DNA from: Alphaproteobacteria bacterium | GTDB lineage: Bacteria; Pseudomonadota; Alphaproteobacteria; UBA8366; GCA-2717185 | DNA: 64,000 nt | NCBI GenBank assembly: GCA_012103325.1 | Contig: WLWY01000003.1 | Coordinates: 1 to 64,000, forward strand | Direction of reading: 5' to 3' | In this document: in pieces, positions 1 through 8,585 of the stretch | How the letters are laid out: the number at the start of each line of letters is the position of its first letter | Position numbering within the stretch: the first letter of the stretch is position 1 | Program-made: the position numbers and the translations under genes | The notes under the pieces: model-generated | Databases searched by the model: none | The model's input: only the letters and a program-made list of their open reading frames with translations | Told to the model about the DNA's origin: nothing

Positions 1-20
1 CTTAATCTACGGTAGTGGCG

Positions 21-662
21 ATGTTAGATTTTGTCGATATGCGGATCACCGAGCTGCTGTGCTCGCGGCTTTGCCATGAGTTGGCGAGCCCTATTGGTGC
101 GATCAACAACGGCATCGAGATGATCGAGGAATTCGACGATTCGATGTTGCCCGATGCTCTGCCGTTGATCGGCAGCAGTGCGAAGCTGGTCGCCGCGCGG
201 CTAAACTTCTACCGGATGGCTTACGGCGCGGCGGGCAACAACTCGATCGCGTCTTATAGCGATATGAAACAGTTGGCGGATTCGTATTTCGAGGAAGGCC
301 GCACGCAGCTGATGTGGCCCGGCGATCCAATGGTGCCCGATTTAGGAAATGGCTGGGGAAAATTGCTTCTCAACATGCTCCCGCTTGCCGCGGATACCTT
401 GCCCCGTGGTGGTTCGCTTTCGGTGGCCTTCGAAGAGGCGACGGCGAGCCTTCGCATGTCGGTCACGGCGGAAGGCGAGGGGCCGCGAATCTCGGAGGAA
501 TGCGGCCAGGCACTGCTGCCCGAAACGTCTCCGGAAATCCTGACCCCGCGGAGCGTCCATGCTTATTTTGTCTCCCGCCTTGCCAAGCAGCTCCAATCGG
601 CATTGGAGGTTGCCCAGGAGGGAACCGGGCCAATCGAATTTTCGGCACGTTTGACGCGATAA
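21..662 (+). CDS. chpT: Histidine phosphotransferase ChpT
   Basis: ChpT is the cytoplasmic phosphotransfer protein that carries phosphate from the hybrid kinase CckA to CtrA and CpdR in alphaproteobacteria. The N-terminal helix carries the motif LCHELASPIGAINNG, with the candidate phospho-accepting histidine at residue 19. The rest resembles a degenerate kinase ATPase fold, as in known ChpT. The length of 213 aa fits the family. I chose the ATG at 21; an in-frame GTG at 15 would add two residues and no clear ribosome site separates them. It lies 206 bp upstream of cheA on the same strand, an order seen in related genomes. Its presence with ctrA and sciP in this window supports a complete CtrA control circuit. 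The identification rests on the motif and the context. Confidence 0.85.
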   Translation: MLDFVDMRITELLCSRLCHELASPIGAINNGIEMIEEFDDSMLPDALPLIGSSAKLVAARLNFYRMAYGAAGNNSIASYSDMKQLADSYFEEGRTQLMWPGDPMVPDLGNGWGKLLLNMLPLAADTLPRGGSLSVAFEEATASLRMSVTAEGEGPRISEECGQALLPETSPEILTPRSVHAYFVSRLAKQLQSALEVAQEGTGPIEFSARLTR

Positions 663-868
663 TCCCAGCCTCGATATTGGCATGTAGTGAATCGGTATGA
701 GATTTGCCGCAATCGCTCTGCAACCTTCCTGTAACCCGCTCTAAACCCCGACTCCCTTTACGCCTTTTTAATTAATGCGTGTGACTCTCCGCGTGCCGTA
801 ACCGGGGATAAAACGCGTCCCGCGCGGTGTCATCATTCGTGAATGCGCGGTAGGAGTGGAAAGCCGAA

Positions 869-3643
869 ATGGACGATCTTTTAAACGAGTTTCTCACCGA
901 AACTAATGAAGCCATGGACACTCTCGACGTCGAGCTGGTCAAGCTTGAGCAGAATCCGAATGACCCCGAACTCCTGAGCAACATCTTCCGCCTGGTACAC
1001 ACGATCAAGGGCACGTGCGGCTTTCTCGGCCTTCCGAGACTCGAATCCGTAGCGCACGCGGGTGAGAATATCCTGGGTAAGATCCGCGACGGCGAGATCG
1101 AAGTGACACCGGACGCAGTCTCCTTGGTTCTGCAATGCCTCGATCAGATCAAAATGCTGCTCGTCGAGTTGGAGGCCAACGAAGCGGAGCCGGACGGCGA
1201 AGACAGCGATCTAATTTCGCGCCTGAATGCTTTCGCCGATGGCGGCGGCGCGCCGTCTGCCGCAGCCCAACCTGCCGTAGCCCAACCTGCCGAAGCGCTG
1301 GAAGAATCGGCCGAAGGCGAAGCTACCGCTGAAGAGGACACCGAGGACGAACATGGCTTCGTACCGGTAAGGGCCGAAGACACGGGTGGGGACGATGAGG
1401 ACGCCGGTGTCGAGCCGAGCACCGCGCCCGCGGAAGAGGCCGAGCTTGCCGCCGCCGCTGAAACCCCGGAAGATGTGGCAGCGGAGGCCGAGGAAGTGGC
1501 CGAGCCGGTCAAGGCTGAAAGTCTGCCGGCCGTTGCCAAGAAGGAAGCCGCGAAACCGGCGGCAAAAGCTGATCCGTCGAAGGAGACCAGCGTCGCCAAC
1601 CAGTCGATCCGGGTGAATGTCGAGCTCCTCGAAAATCTGATGACAATGATTTCGGAGCTCGTCCTAACCCGAAATCAGCTTATGCAGATCCTGCGCAACG
1701 AAGCGGACAGTGATTTCACGACGCCACTGCAGAGGCTTAGCCATGTAACGACCGAACTGCAGGAAGGGGTTATGAAGACCCGCATGCAGCCGATCGGCAA
1801 TGCATGGTCGAAGCTGCCCAGAATTGTCCGCGACCTTTCGATCGAACTCGGCAAGAAGATCGATCTGCAAATGATCGGTGCGGAAACCGAACTCGACCGT
1901 CAGGTTCTGGAGCTGATCAAGGATCCGCTGACCCATATGGTGCGGAACTCGGCCGATCATGGCATCGAGATGCCCGATGAACGGCTGGACTCTGGGAAGT
2001 CCGCGACAGGTACGGTTACGCTGAATGCCTTCCATGAAGGCGGTCACATCATTATCGAGATCAGCGATGACGGTAAGGGTCTGAATACCGAAAAGATCAA
2101 GGAAAAGGCTCTCAAAAACGGCATGGTGTCGGAAGCCGAGCTGGAAGATATGACGACGCAGCAGATTCAGCAGTTCGTCTTCAGCGCCGGGCTCTCGACA
2201 GCGGCGGCGGTTACCTCGGTATCCGGCCGCGGTGTCGGCATGGATGTGGTCCGGACGAATATCGAGAAAATCGGCGGTACCGTTGAGCTGAAGTCGGAAG
2301 AAGGTCAGGGCACGACCTTCAATATTAAGATCCCGCTTACCCTGGCGATTGTTTCGGCGCTGCTTATCGAATGCGCCGGCGAGCGATTTGCGATCCCGCA
2401 GATCAGCGTGGTCGAGCTTGTGCTCGCAAGTGCGAATTCCGAGCACAAGATCGAGAACATCCAAGGGACGCCCGTCCTTCGTTTGCGCAATCGCTTACTG
2501 CCGCTCGTGTCGTTGCAGAGCAGCTTGAAAATCGAGTCGCTCTCGGAAGAAACACAGAGCGAAGAAATGTTCATCGTCGTGTCCCAGGTTGGTACCTACA
2601 CCTTCGGCATTATTGTCGATCGGGTATTCGACACAGAGGAAATCGTCGTCAAACCGGTTGCGCCTGTGTTGCGGCAGATTCCGCTGTTTTCCGGCAATAC
2701 GATTCTTGGCGATGGGAGCGTGATTTTGATCCTGGATCCCAACGGTATCGCAGCACAGAGCGGCGACCTGTCGCTGCCGGCGGCGGCGGCGGCGGATGCT
2801 CACGAAAGCTCAGACAGCGGTTCGACTGACCGCGTGGCGCTGCTTATCTTCCGCGCCGGCGATCAAACGCCGAAGGCCGTTCCTCTCGCGCTGGTTGCCC
2901 GGCTTGAGGAGATCGACGCTGCCAAGGTCGAGCGGTCGCCCGGCCAGTTGCTTGTGCAATACCGCGATCAATTGATGCCGCTGATTCCGATCGACAATGG
3001 CGGGACTCTGCGGGAAGAGGGCATGCAGCCGGTTATCGTCTTCTCCGATGGCGACCGATCCATGGGCTTGATCGTCGATGAGATTCTGGACATCGTCGAG
3101 GATCGCTTGAACGTCGAACTGGTTAGCGACCATCCGGGCTTCCTGGGAAGTGCCAAGGTCGTCGGTCAGGCCACGGATATCCTCGATACCGGATACTTCC
3201 TGACGCAGGCATTCGACGATTGGTTCGGTAGCCCGAATGGTGTTGAACCCAGAGAAGCACGAAAGAAGCGGCTCTTGCTGGTCGACGACAGCCCGTTCTT
3301 CCGCAACCTCTTGACCCCGATGTTGTCTGTTGCCGGGTATGACGTCACAGCTGTCGATAACGCGAAGTCCGCTATTTCGTTCTGCGAAAAGGGTTTGGAA
3401 TTCGACGTCATCGTCAGCGATATCGAGATGCCCGAGATGGATGGCTATGCGTTCGCTGAAGCCATTCGAAACGGTTCCGATTGGGCCGATGTGCCGATGA
3501 TTGCACTTTCGTCGCATGCCACTCCCTCGGACCTTGATCGTGGTCGCGAGGTTGGGTTCGACGATTATGTCGCCAAGGCCGATCGCGACGCGCTGGTTCA
3601 AACGCTCGAGCAGGCGCTAACAGCGGTGCAGAACCGCGAATAG
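869..3643 (+). CDS. cheA: Hybrid chemotaxis histidine kinase CheA with two CheW-like domains and a receiver
   Basis: CheA autophosphorylates in response to chemoreceptors and phosphorylates CheY and CheB. Domains in order: HPt (about 1-105, histidine 44 in HTIKGT), a long acidic Ala/Pro/Glu-rich linker (about 125-240), dimerisation and ATPase domains (N box HMVRNSADHGIE, G box GRGVGMDV), a CheW-like P5 domain, a second CheW-like domain, and a C-terminal receiver (about 800-920, acceptor aspartate 851 in SDIEMP). At 924 aa it is much longer than E. coli CheA (about 650). TAGGAGTGG precedes the ATG. cheY starts 74 bp downstream with no stand-alone cheW between, so the extra CheW-like domain may replace one; that is inference. 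The receiver may act as a phosphate sink or give internal feedback. Confidence 0.95.
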   Translation: MDDLLNEFLTETNEAMDTLDVELVKLEQNPNDPELLSNIFRLVHTIKGTCGFLGLPRLESVAHAGENILGKIRDGEIEVTPDAVSLVLQCLDQIKMLLVELEANEAEPDGEDSDLISRLNAFADGGGAPSAAAQPAVAQPAEALEESAEGEATAEEDTEDEHGFVPVRAEDTGGDDEDAGVEPSTAPAEEAELAAAAETPEDVAAEAEEVAEPVKAESLPAVAKKEAAKPAAKADPSKETSVANQSIRVNVELLENLMTMISELVLTRNQLMQILRNEADSDFTTPLQRLSHVTTELQEGVMKTRMQPIGNAWSKLPRIVRDLSIELGKKIDLQMIGAETELDRQVLELIKDPLTHMVRNSADHGIEMPDERLDSGKSATGTVTLNAFHEGGHIIIEISDDGKGLNTEKIKEKALKNGMVSEAELEDMTTQQIQQFVFSAGLSTAAAVTSVSGRGVGMDVVRTNIEKIGGTVELKSEEGQGTTFNIKIPLTLAIVSALLIECAGERFAIPQISVVELVLASANSEHKIENIQGTPVLRLRNRLLPLVSLQSSLKIESLSEETQSEEMFIVVSQVGTYTFGIIVDRVFDTEEIVVKPVAPVLRQIPLFSGNTILGDGSVILILDPNGIAAQSGDLSLPAAAAADAHESSDSGSTDRVALLIFRAGDQTPKAVPLALVARLEEIDAAKVERSPGQLLVQYRDQLMPLIPIDNGGTLREEGMQPVIVFSDGDRSMGLIVDEILDIVEDRLNVELVSDHPGFLGSAKVVGQATDILDTGYFLTQAFDDWFGSPNGVEPREARKKRLLLVDDSPFFRNLLTPMLSVAGYDVTAVDNAKSAISFCEKGLEFDVIVSDIEMPEMDGYAFAEAIRNGSDWADVPMIALSSHATPSDLDRGREVGFDDYVAKADRDALVQTLEQALTAVQNRE

Positions 3644-3717
3644 ATGGGCTTTCCACAGCGGGTAAAGAAATGAAAGTCATGGGAAATGAAGATTATGTGT
3701 AAGGCCGGAGTACTCTC

Positions 3718-4083
3718 ATGAAATCCTGTCTCGTCGTTGACGACTCCCGTGTCATTCGCATGGTTGCCAGAAAGATCCTGGAGGAACTCAGCTTCGAGGT
3801 GCTCGAAGCCGAGGACGGGCAGGTTGCAATCGATCTGTGCAAAACGAAACTTCCCGACAGCGTGTTGCTGGATTGGAATATGCCGGTAATGAACGGGATC
3901 GAATTCCTTCTGGCGCTCCGTGAAATGCCGGGCGGCACAGATGTACCAGTCGTGTTCTGCACGACGGAAAACGATCTTGGTCATATTCAGCAAGCGATCG
4001 GATCGGGCGCTAGCGAGTACATCATGAAGCCGTTTGATAGCGAGATTATTCAAAGCAAATTCAGTCAGGTCGGCTTGATTTAG
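3718..4083 (+). CDS. cheY: CheY-like single-domain response regulator
   Basis: A stand-alone receiver domain of 121 aa that should be phosphorylated by CheA and bind the flagellar switch. The acidic pair is at residues 8-9 (VVDDS), the acceptor aspartate is Asp52 (LLDWNMPVMNG), the conserved Thr is in FCTTEND, and the conserved Lys104 is in IMKPF. No output domain follows. It sits between cheA and cheB on the same strand, which makes chemotaxis CheY the natural call. The window holds a second lone receiver at 8144-8527 that is not in this operon. Confidence 0.92.
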   Translation: MKSCLVVDDSRVIRMVARKILEELSFEVLEAEDGQVAIDLCKTKLPDSVLLDWNMPVMNGIEFLLALREMPGGTDVPVVFCTTENDLGHIQQAIGSGASEYIMKPFDSEIIQSKFSQVGLI

Positions 4084-4134
4084 CTGAAGACTGGAAAATT
4101 CAGTATTAGGCAGCGCAGCGTATTGGATCAAAGA

Positions 4135-5241
4135 ATGGCAAATAAGATACGGGTCATGATTGTCGATGACTCCGCGGTTATCAGGGGGCTTACCAAGCGA
4201 ATTCTCGAAACGAACGATACGATCGAGGTCGTTGCTTCCGTTGGTAATGGAGAATATGCGGTTCGCGCAGCCGAACAGAAAGACATCGATGTCGTGGTTC
4301 TCGATATCGAGATGCCGACAATGGATGGCATCACCGCCCTGCCACTGCTGATCAAAGCCAACCCAAAACTCCGCATCATCATGTCATCAACGTTGACCAC
4401 ACGGAACGCGGAAATCTCCCTTAAGGCTCTGAGCTTGGGCGCTGCCGATTACATTCCGAAACCTACATCGGCCTCCGAACTGAACTCGGGCGATGCGTTT
4501 CGACAGTCGTTGCTTGAGAAGGTCGTCGCCCTTGGGGCTGCGTCGCATCGTGCGCAAGGAATTTCCAAGGACGTGCCAACGCGGCCGGGTACTAGTTCTT
4601 CTCCAAAAGCCGTATCGGCGGGATCGGTAGACATATCGTTGCGCAAGGCCGGGACCATGGTGCCGGATATTCTTGCGATCGGCAGTTCGACCGGCGGGCC
4701 GCAGGCCTTGTTCGAATTCTTTAAAGGAATTCCTGCAGACTGGACGCTGCCGATCGTTATCACGCAGCACATGCCGGCAACGTTTACCAGAATCCTGGCT
4801 GACCACATTGCCTCGGTCGCGAAACGACCATGCATCGAGTCGAAGGGCGGCGAAGTCATCACGAGCGGCCACATCTATGTCGCGCCGGGTGACTATCATA
4901 TGATTCTGGAAAAGAACGGCGCCAAAATCGTTACCCGATTGACGCAATCGTCTCCTGAAAATTTCTGCCGGCCCTCGGTCGACCCCATGATGCGGAGCAT
5001 CGTCGAAATTTATGGGCCTCGAGTGCTGGCGCTCATTCTCACGGGCATGGGCAAAGACGGTCTGAATGGATGCGAGGCGGTTGTCGCCGCTGGTGGGACG
5101 GTTGTTGCGCAGGATGAAGAAACGAGCGTCGTGTGGGGTATGCCAGGTGCGGTGGCAACGCATGGTGTCTGCAGCGCGGTGTTGCCGTTACAGGAAATTG
5201 CCGCGCACATCACCAACTTCAAGACTCGGACGGCAGCATGA
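4135..5241 (+). CDS. cheB: Protein-glutamate methylesterase/glutamine deamidase CheB
   Basis: CheB removes methyl groups from chemoreceptor glutamates and deamidates glutamines, giving adaptation. It has an N-terminal receiver (acceptor Asp57 in VLDIEMP), a linker of about 50 residues, and a C-terminal methylesterase domain. The catalytic triad is visible by comparison with E. coli CheB: Ser185 in AIGSSTGGPQ, His212 in ITQHMP and Asp308 in LTGMGKDG. The ATG at 4135 (MANKIRVMIVDDS) is preferred over the in-frame TTG at 4123 because it places the receiver at the usual distance from the start. The stop overlaps the cheR start as ATGA, so the two are probably translationally coupled. Confidence 0.96.
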   Translation: MANKIRVMIVDDSAVIRGLTKRILETNDTIEVVASVGNGEYAVRAAEQKDIDVVVLDIEMPTMDGITALPLLIKANPKLRIIMSSTLTTRNAEISLKALSLGAADYIPKPTSASELNSGDAFRQSLLEKVVALGAASHRAQGISKDVPTRPGTSSSPKAVSAGSVDISLRKAGTMVPDILAIGSSTGGPQALFEFFKGIPADWTLPIVITQHMPATFTRILADHIASVAKRPCIESKGGEVITSGHIYVAPGDYHMILEKNGAKIVTRLTQSSPENFCRPSVDPMMRSIVEIYGPRVLALILTGMGKDGLNGCEAVVAAGGTVVAQDEETSVVWGMPGAVATHGVCSAVLPLQEIAAHITNFKTRTAA

Positions 5242-6074
5242 CACCAGAAGACTTTCAGGTAATGGCAACGTTGGTCCGTGATCGCTCGGGACTCGTCCTT
5301 GGTGAGGATAAGGCGTATTTGCTGGAAAGCCGCTTGGCTCCGATAACCCGGAAACATGGGCTGAATTCGCTCGAAGATCTGATCGCAGCGGTCAAGTCGG
5401 CGAAAGAACAAGGCCTCATAGCGGATATCGTCGAGGCAATGACGACGAACGAATCGCTATTTTTCCGCGACACGAAACCGTTTGATCAGCTAAAGGACCT
5501 TGTGTTTCCGCAGCTGCTGAAGGCGCGTGCGGCGACTCGCCAAATCCGCATTTGGAGTGCCGCGTGCTCAAGCGGTCAGGAACCGTATTCGATTGCAATG
5601 CTGATCAAGGAAGCGGGCGCCGCGTTCTCGGGCTGGAACGTCGAGATCGTTGCAACGGACCTTTCTGCGGAAATGCTGACGAAGGCACAGTCGGGTATTT
5701 ACAGTCAGTTTGAAGTCCAACGCGGATTACCGATCACCTTGCTGGTAAAATACTTCAAACAGGACGGCGATAAGTGGGAAATCGATGCCGGTCTGCGGTC
5801 GATGGTCTCCTTCCGGCCGTTTAATCTCCTAGATGATCCGAAATCGCTTGGGCGGTTCGATATCGTTCTTTGCCGCAATGTCTTGATTTACTTCGATCAG
5901 GATATGAAGCGTCAGGTCTTGAACCGGATCAGCAACATTATGGCCGAAGATGGCTCCCTATATCTTGGCGGCGCCGAGACGGTCTTGGGGATAACCGAGA
6001 AGTTTCAGCCCGTGCCGGGCCAACGGGGCCTGTATCAGATGCCGTCGAGCGCGCCCGCACGCCTCTCCGCCTGA
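5238..6074 (+). CDS. cheR: Chemoreceptor methyltransferase CheR
   Basis: CheR transfers methyl groups from S-adenosylmethionine to receptor glutamates, opposing CheB. The 278-aa protein has the N-terminal all-helical CheR domain and a Rossmann methyltransferase core with IWSAACSSGQEPYS as the SAM-binding motif I and DIVLCRNVLIYFD as the characteristic CheR motif. The ATG at 5238 overlaps the cheB stop by 4 bp and gives the standard N terminus (MTPEDFQVMATLV). A longer reading from 5133 would run out of frame through cheB and is rejected. It is the last gene of the che operon and is followed by hairpins at 6100-6120 and 6155-6218. Confidence 0.96.
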   Translation: MTPEDFQVMATLVRDRSGLVLGEDKAYLLESRLAPITRKHGLNSLEDLIAAVKSAKEQGLIADIVEAMTTNESLFFRDTKPFDQLKDLVFPQLLKARAATRQIRIWSAACSSGQEPYSIAMLIKEAGAAFSGWNVEIVATDLSAEMLTKAQSGIYSQFEVQRGLPITLLVKYFKQDGDKWEIDAGLRSMVSFRPFNLLDDPKSLGRFDIVLCRNVLIYFDQDMKRQVLNRISNIMAEDGSLYLGGAETVLGITEKFQPVPGQRGLYQMPSSAPARLSA

Positions 6075-6099
6075 CGCGTAGATCGGATCAAGTTCAGAC

Positions 6100-6120
6100 G
6101 AACCCAATTTATGGGTTCGG
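6100..6120 (+). terminator. Hairpin downstream of cheR
   Basis: A perfect 8-bp stem CGAACCCA / TGGGTTCG with a 5-nt loop (ATTTA) starts 26 bp after the cheR stop. No T-run follows directly, so it is not a classical intrinsic terminator. It may act in transcript 3'-end protection or with the larger hairpin just downstream. Confidence 0.4.
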
Positions 6121-6154
6121 ATACTCTTGTGAATCCGACCGTTTTCAATAAGTT

Positions 6155-6218
6155 AGATCAGATTCACACGGTTTTTGGATCGCCTAAGGCGATTCCAATA
6201 AACCCTGATCTGATCTAG
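6155..6218. terminator. Long two-part inverted repeat between convergent genes
   Basis: Outer arms TAGATCAGA (6155-6163) and TCTGATCTA (6210-6218) enclose an inner hairpin GGATCGCC-TAA-GGCGATTCC (6178-6197) flanked by T-rich and A-rich stretches. It lies between rightward cheR and a leftward monooxygenase gene. The A/T-rich flanks on both sides of the inner stem suggest a bidirectional terminator. A dispersed palindromic repeat is the alternative. Confidence 0.45.
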
Positions 6219-6331
6219 AGCAAGCTCGCGCCGGAACCCGCCGATACTCGGGCATAAGCCAAATATATCCATTGGAGCGGCGGGCTTCTGCCGCGAATGA
6301 TCGACGATGTGGACGGTTCGGACCGGAACGC

Positions 6332-7879
6332 TTATTCGGCCGCCATGTTTGAGCGCGCGCGCCCGCGATAGACGAATACGTCGTCATCCAGGTCGATAGC
6401 CGGAAACTCGTTCTTCTCGCGCCAGTAGTCCTGTGTGTGCCGCCACTCCCGCTTGTCGCCGCGTCTTGGCAAAATCGCGAGGGCTCGCTTGAGATAATTC
6501 GGATTGAAATCTTGGTCGTCCATCCAGTCCGACAACGGCATGTCCTTGTCTTCCGGCCGAAGCGTCGGCTCTACACTACTGGCGCCGTTCTCGTGCATGT
6601 GATGGAGCAGACGGCAGACGAAATCGGCGATCAGCTCGCTGCGCAACGTCCAGCTGGCGCGGAAATAGCCGAACACCCAGGCGAGGTTGGGCACGCCCGT
6701 GAACATCATGCCGCGATAGGTCACGGTTTCGTGGAAGTCGAGCGGCTTGCCGTCGATCGTGAACGCGATATCGCCCATGACGCTCATGTTGAAGCCGGTC
6801 GCGGTTACGACGATGTCGGCTTCCAGGGTCTCGCCGCTTTTCAAGCGGATGCCGTCCTCGGTAAAACGGTCGATCTCATCGGTGACGACCGATGCCTTGC
6901 CCGCTGCGATCCCCTTGAACAGGTCGGCGTCGGGCACGAACGCGATGCGCTGGCGCCACGGCCGGTAGGACGGCGTGAAGTGCTTGTCCACATCGTAATC
7001 GGGGCCGAGTAGCGTCCGCACCTGTTCCAGCAACTCGTCCTTCACGGCTTCCGGCTCGTTGAAGCATCTATCGGTGAACGCGGCCTGGTCGAACATGATT
7101 TTTCGCCGCGCGATTTCGTGGACCCAGTCTTCTTCGACGTGCAATTCGCGCAGGGTTTCCGCGATCTCGATCGCGTTGCGGCCGGTTCGGAAAAAGGTCG
7201 GCGAGCGCTGCAGCATGGTGACGTGCGCCGCGGTCTCCGCCATCGCCGGTACAACCGTCGCCGCCGTCGCCCCGGAGCCAATGACGACGACGTTCTTGCC
7301 TGCATGGTCGATATCTTCCGGCCAGTTCTCCGGGTGTACGATCCGGCCCTTGAAATCCGCCATACCGTCCCACTCTGGCGTATAGCCCTCGTTATGCCGG
7401 TAATAGCCTTGGCACATCCACAGGAAGTCGGCGCTGACTTTGACCGTTTCGTTGGTGTCGGAGCGGACCGCCTCGATCGTCCAGCGGCTATCGTCGTACG
7501 ACCAGTCGGCCTTCAGGATCTTGTGGCGGTAGCGGATATGTTGCTCGAGGCTGTTTTCCTCGACCACCTCTCCCATGTAGGACAGGATCTCCTCAGCCGT
7601 CGCAATCGGCGGGCCGACCCAGGGCTTGAAACTGTACCCGAACGTGTGAAGATCGCTGTCGGATCGGATTCCGGGGGACCGGTGGGTCCACCAGGTACCG
7701 CCGAAACTCTCCTCCGTCTCCAATATGACAAAGCTCGTATCGGGGCACTGCTGGAGGAGATGATAGGCGCCGGCGATTCCGGAAATCCCGGCGCCGACGA
7801 TCAGAACGTCGAAATGTTCCATCGGCGCCGTGTCTCCTGCCGGGGACGTGTGCTTATCCGTCGTCTGTTGCCTAGCCAT
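6332..7879 (-). CDS. Flavin-containing monooxygenase, Baeyer-Villiger type
   Basis: A 515-aa FAD/NADPH monooxygenase that would insert one oxygen atom into a ketone (Baeyer-Villiger) or oxidise a soft heteroatom. The N-terminal FAD site VGAGISGIAGA follows about 25 residues of leader. The fingerprint FKGRIVHPENW fits FxGxxxHxxxW of type I Baeyer-Villiger monooxygenases, and the NADPH motif VIGSGATAATV comes after it. The aromatic GGTWW motif near residue 62 is also typical. It stands alone, converging on cheR, and the substrate cannot be read from the context. A start at MEHFDVLIVG would shorten the leader. Confidence 0.85.
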   Translation of the reverse strand: MARQQTTDKHTSPAGDTAPMEHFDVLIVGAGISGIAGAYHLLQQCPDTSFVILETEESFGGTWWTHRSPGIRSDSDLHTFGYSFKPWVGPPIATAEEILSYMGEVVEENSLEQHIRYRHKILKADWSYDDSRWTIEAVRSDTNETVKVSADFLWMCQGYYRHNEGYTPEWDGMADFKGRIVHPENWPEDIDHAGKNVVVIGSGATAATVVPAMAETAAHVTMLQRSPTFFRTGRNAIEIAETLRELHVEEDWVHEIARRKIMFDQAAFTDRCFNEPEAVKDELLEQVRTLLGPDYDVDKHFTPSYRPWRQRIAFVPDADLFKGIAAGKASVVTDEIDRFTEDGIRLKSGETLEADIVVTATGFNMSVMGDIAFTIDGKPLDFHETVTYRGMMFTGVPNLAWVFGYFRASWTLRSELIADFVCRLLHHMHENGASSVEPTLRPEDKDMPLSDWMDDQDFNPNYLKRALAILPRRGDKREWRHTQDYWREKNEFPAIDLDDDVFVYRGRARSNMAAE

Positions 7880-8143
7880 TCAAATACGCTCCAGTGATCG
7901 GGGGAGGGGGCGGATCGGCGAACAACACCTGTTCGCTCAGCCTGTCAGCCAACCTATCGTCATTTCATTCTAACGTCATCGCGCTCTGATCAAACGCGAC
8001 ATACGGACGCTCTCCTTCGTTCTGCGATCGGCCCGCCATTCGGTAATCTTACTGAACAGACGGCTATGGTAGCGATAGACGATTAACTTGTGAAATGCCG
8101 GATTGCCGCTATTGGCGAGGGGAAACGGCGCGGACGTCGCGGC

Positions 8144-8527
8144 CTATGGGGAAGTCCCAACGCCGTAGTCAAGAGCCTCGTACAACTCATCATCCTGATA
8201 GGGCTTCGGCAATGCCGAGATGTCCAATCCCCGGCCTTTACCAAGCGATCTTGCCAATTTGGCATAATTCAGGTTGTTCATGGCGGAGACGAGGATTTTG
8301 GCGCCGCATCCTCGCTCTCGCAGCCATTTGACGAGCTGAAATCCATCGATATCCGGCAGGACGATGTCGATCATGACAGTTGTCGGATTAAAGTCGTCCA
8401 TGGCCTGCTTGAAATCTTTGCCATTGGTAGAGTGCCGGACATCATACCCCAAGTTACCGCCAATGGTGCGGACCGCCTCGCCCAACTCGACGACGTCGTC
8501 CACAACAAGCAGGCGTCTATCCGACAT
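8144..8527 (-). CDS. Stand-alone response regulator receiver
   Basis: A 127-aa receiver domain with the acidic pair at residues 10-11 (VVDDV), acceptor Asp54 (MIDIVLPDIDG), Ser at SAMNN in place of the usual SA(T/S) site, and conserved Lys108 (ALPKPY). There is no output domain. It lies 58 bp downstream of the unrecognised 369-aa gene and in the same direction, so the two are probably cotranscribed. No cognate kinase is adjacent; the PAS kinase at 10826 is 2.3 kb away on the other strand. Confidence 0.85.
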   Translation of the reverse strand: MSDRRLLVVDDVVELGEAVRTIGGNLGYDVRHSTNGKDFKQAMDDFNPTTVMIDIVLPDIDGFQLVKWLRERGCGAKILVSAMNNLNYAKLARSLGKGRGLDISALPKPYQDDELYEALDYGVGTSP

Positions 8528-8585
8528 TCACCCCTCCGATAGCGACCTTACGGGAACCGTTCCCGTTGCATGATTTCGACGGCAC

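Noticed and set aside
1664..3601. Leftward open frames opposite cheA
   Set aside because: They lie wholly within the certain cheA gene and have compositionally odd translations.
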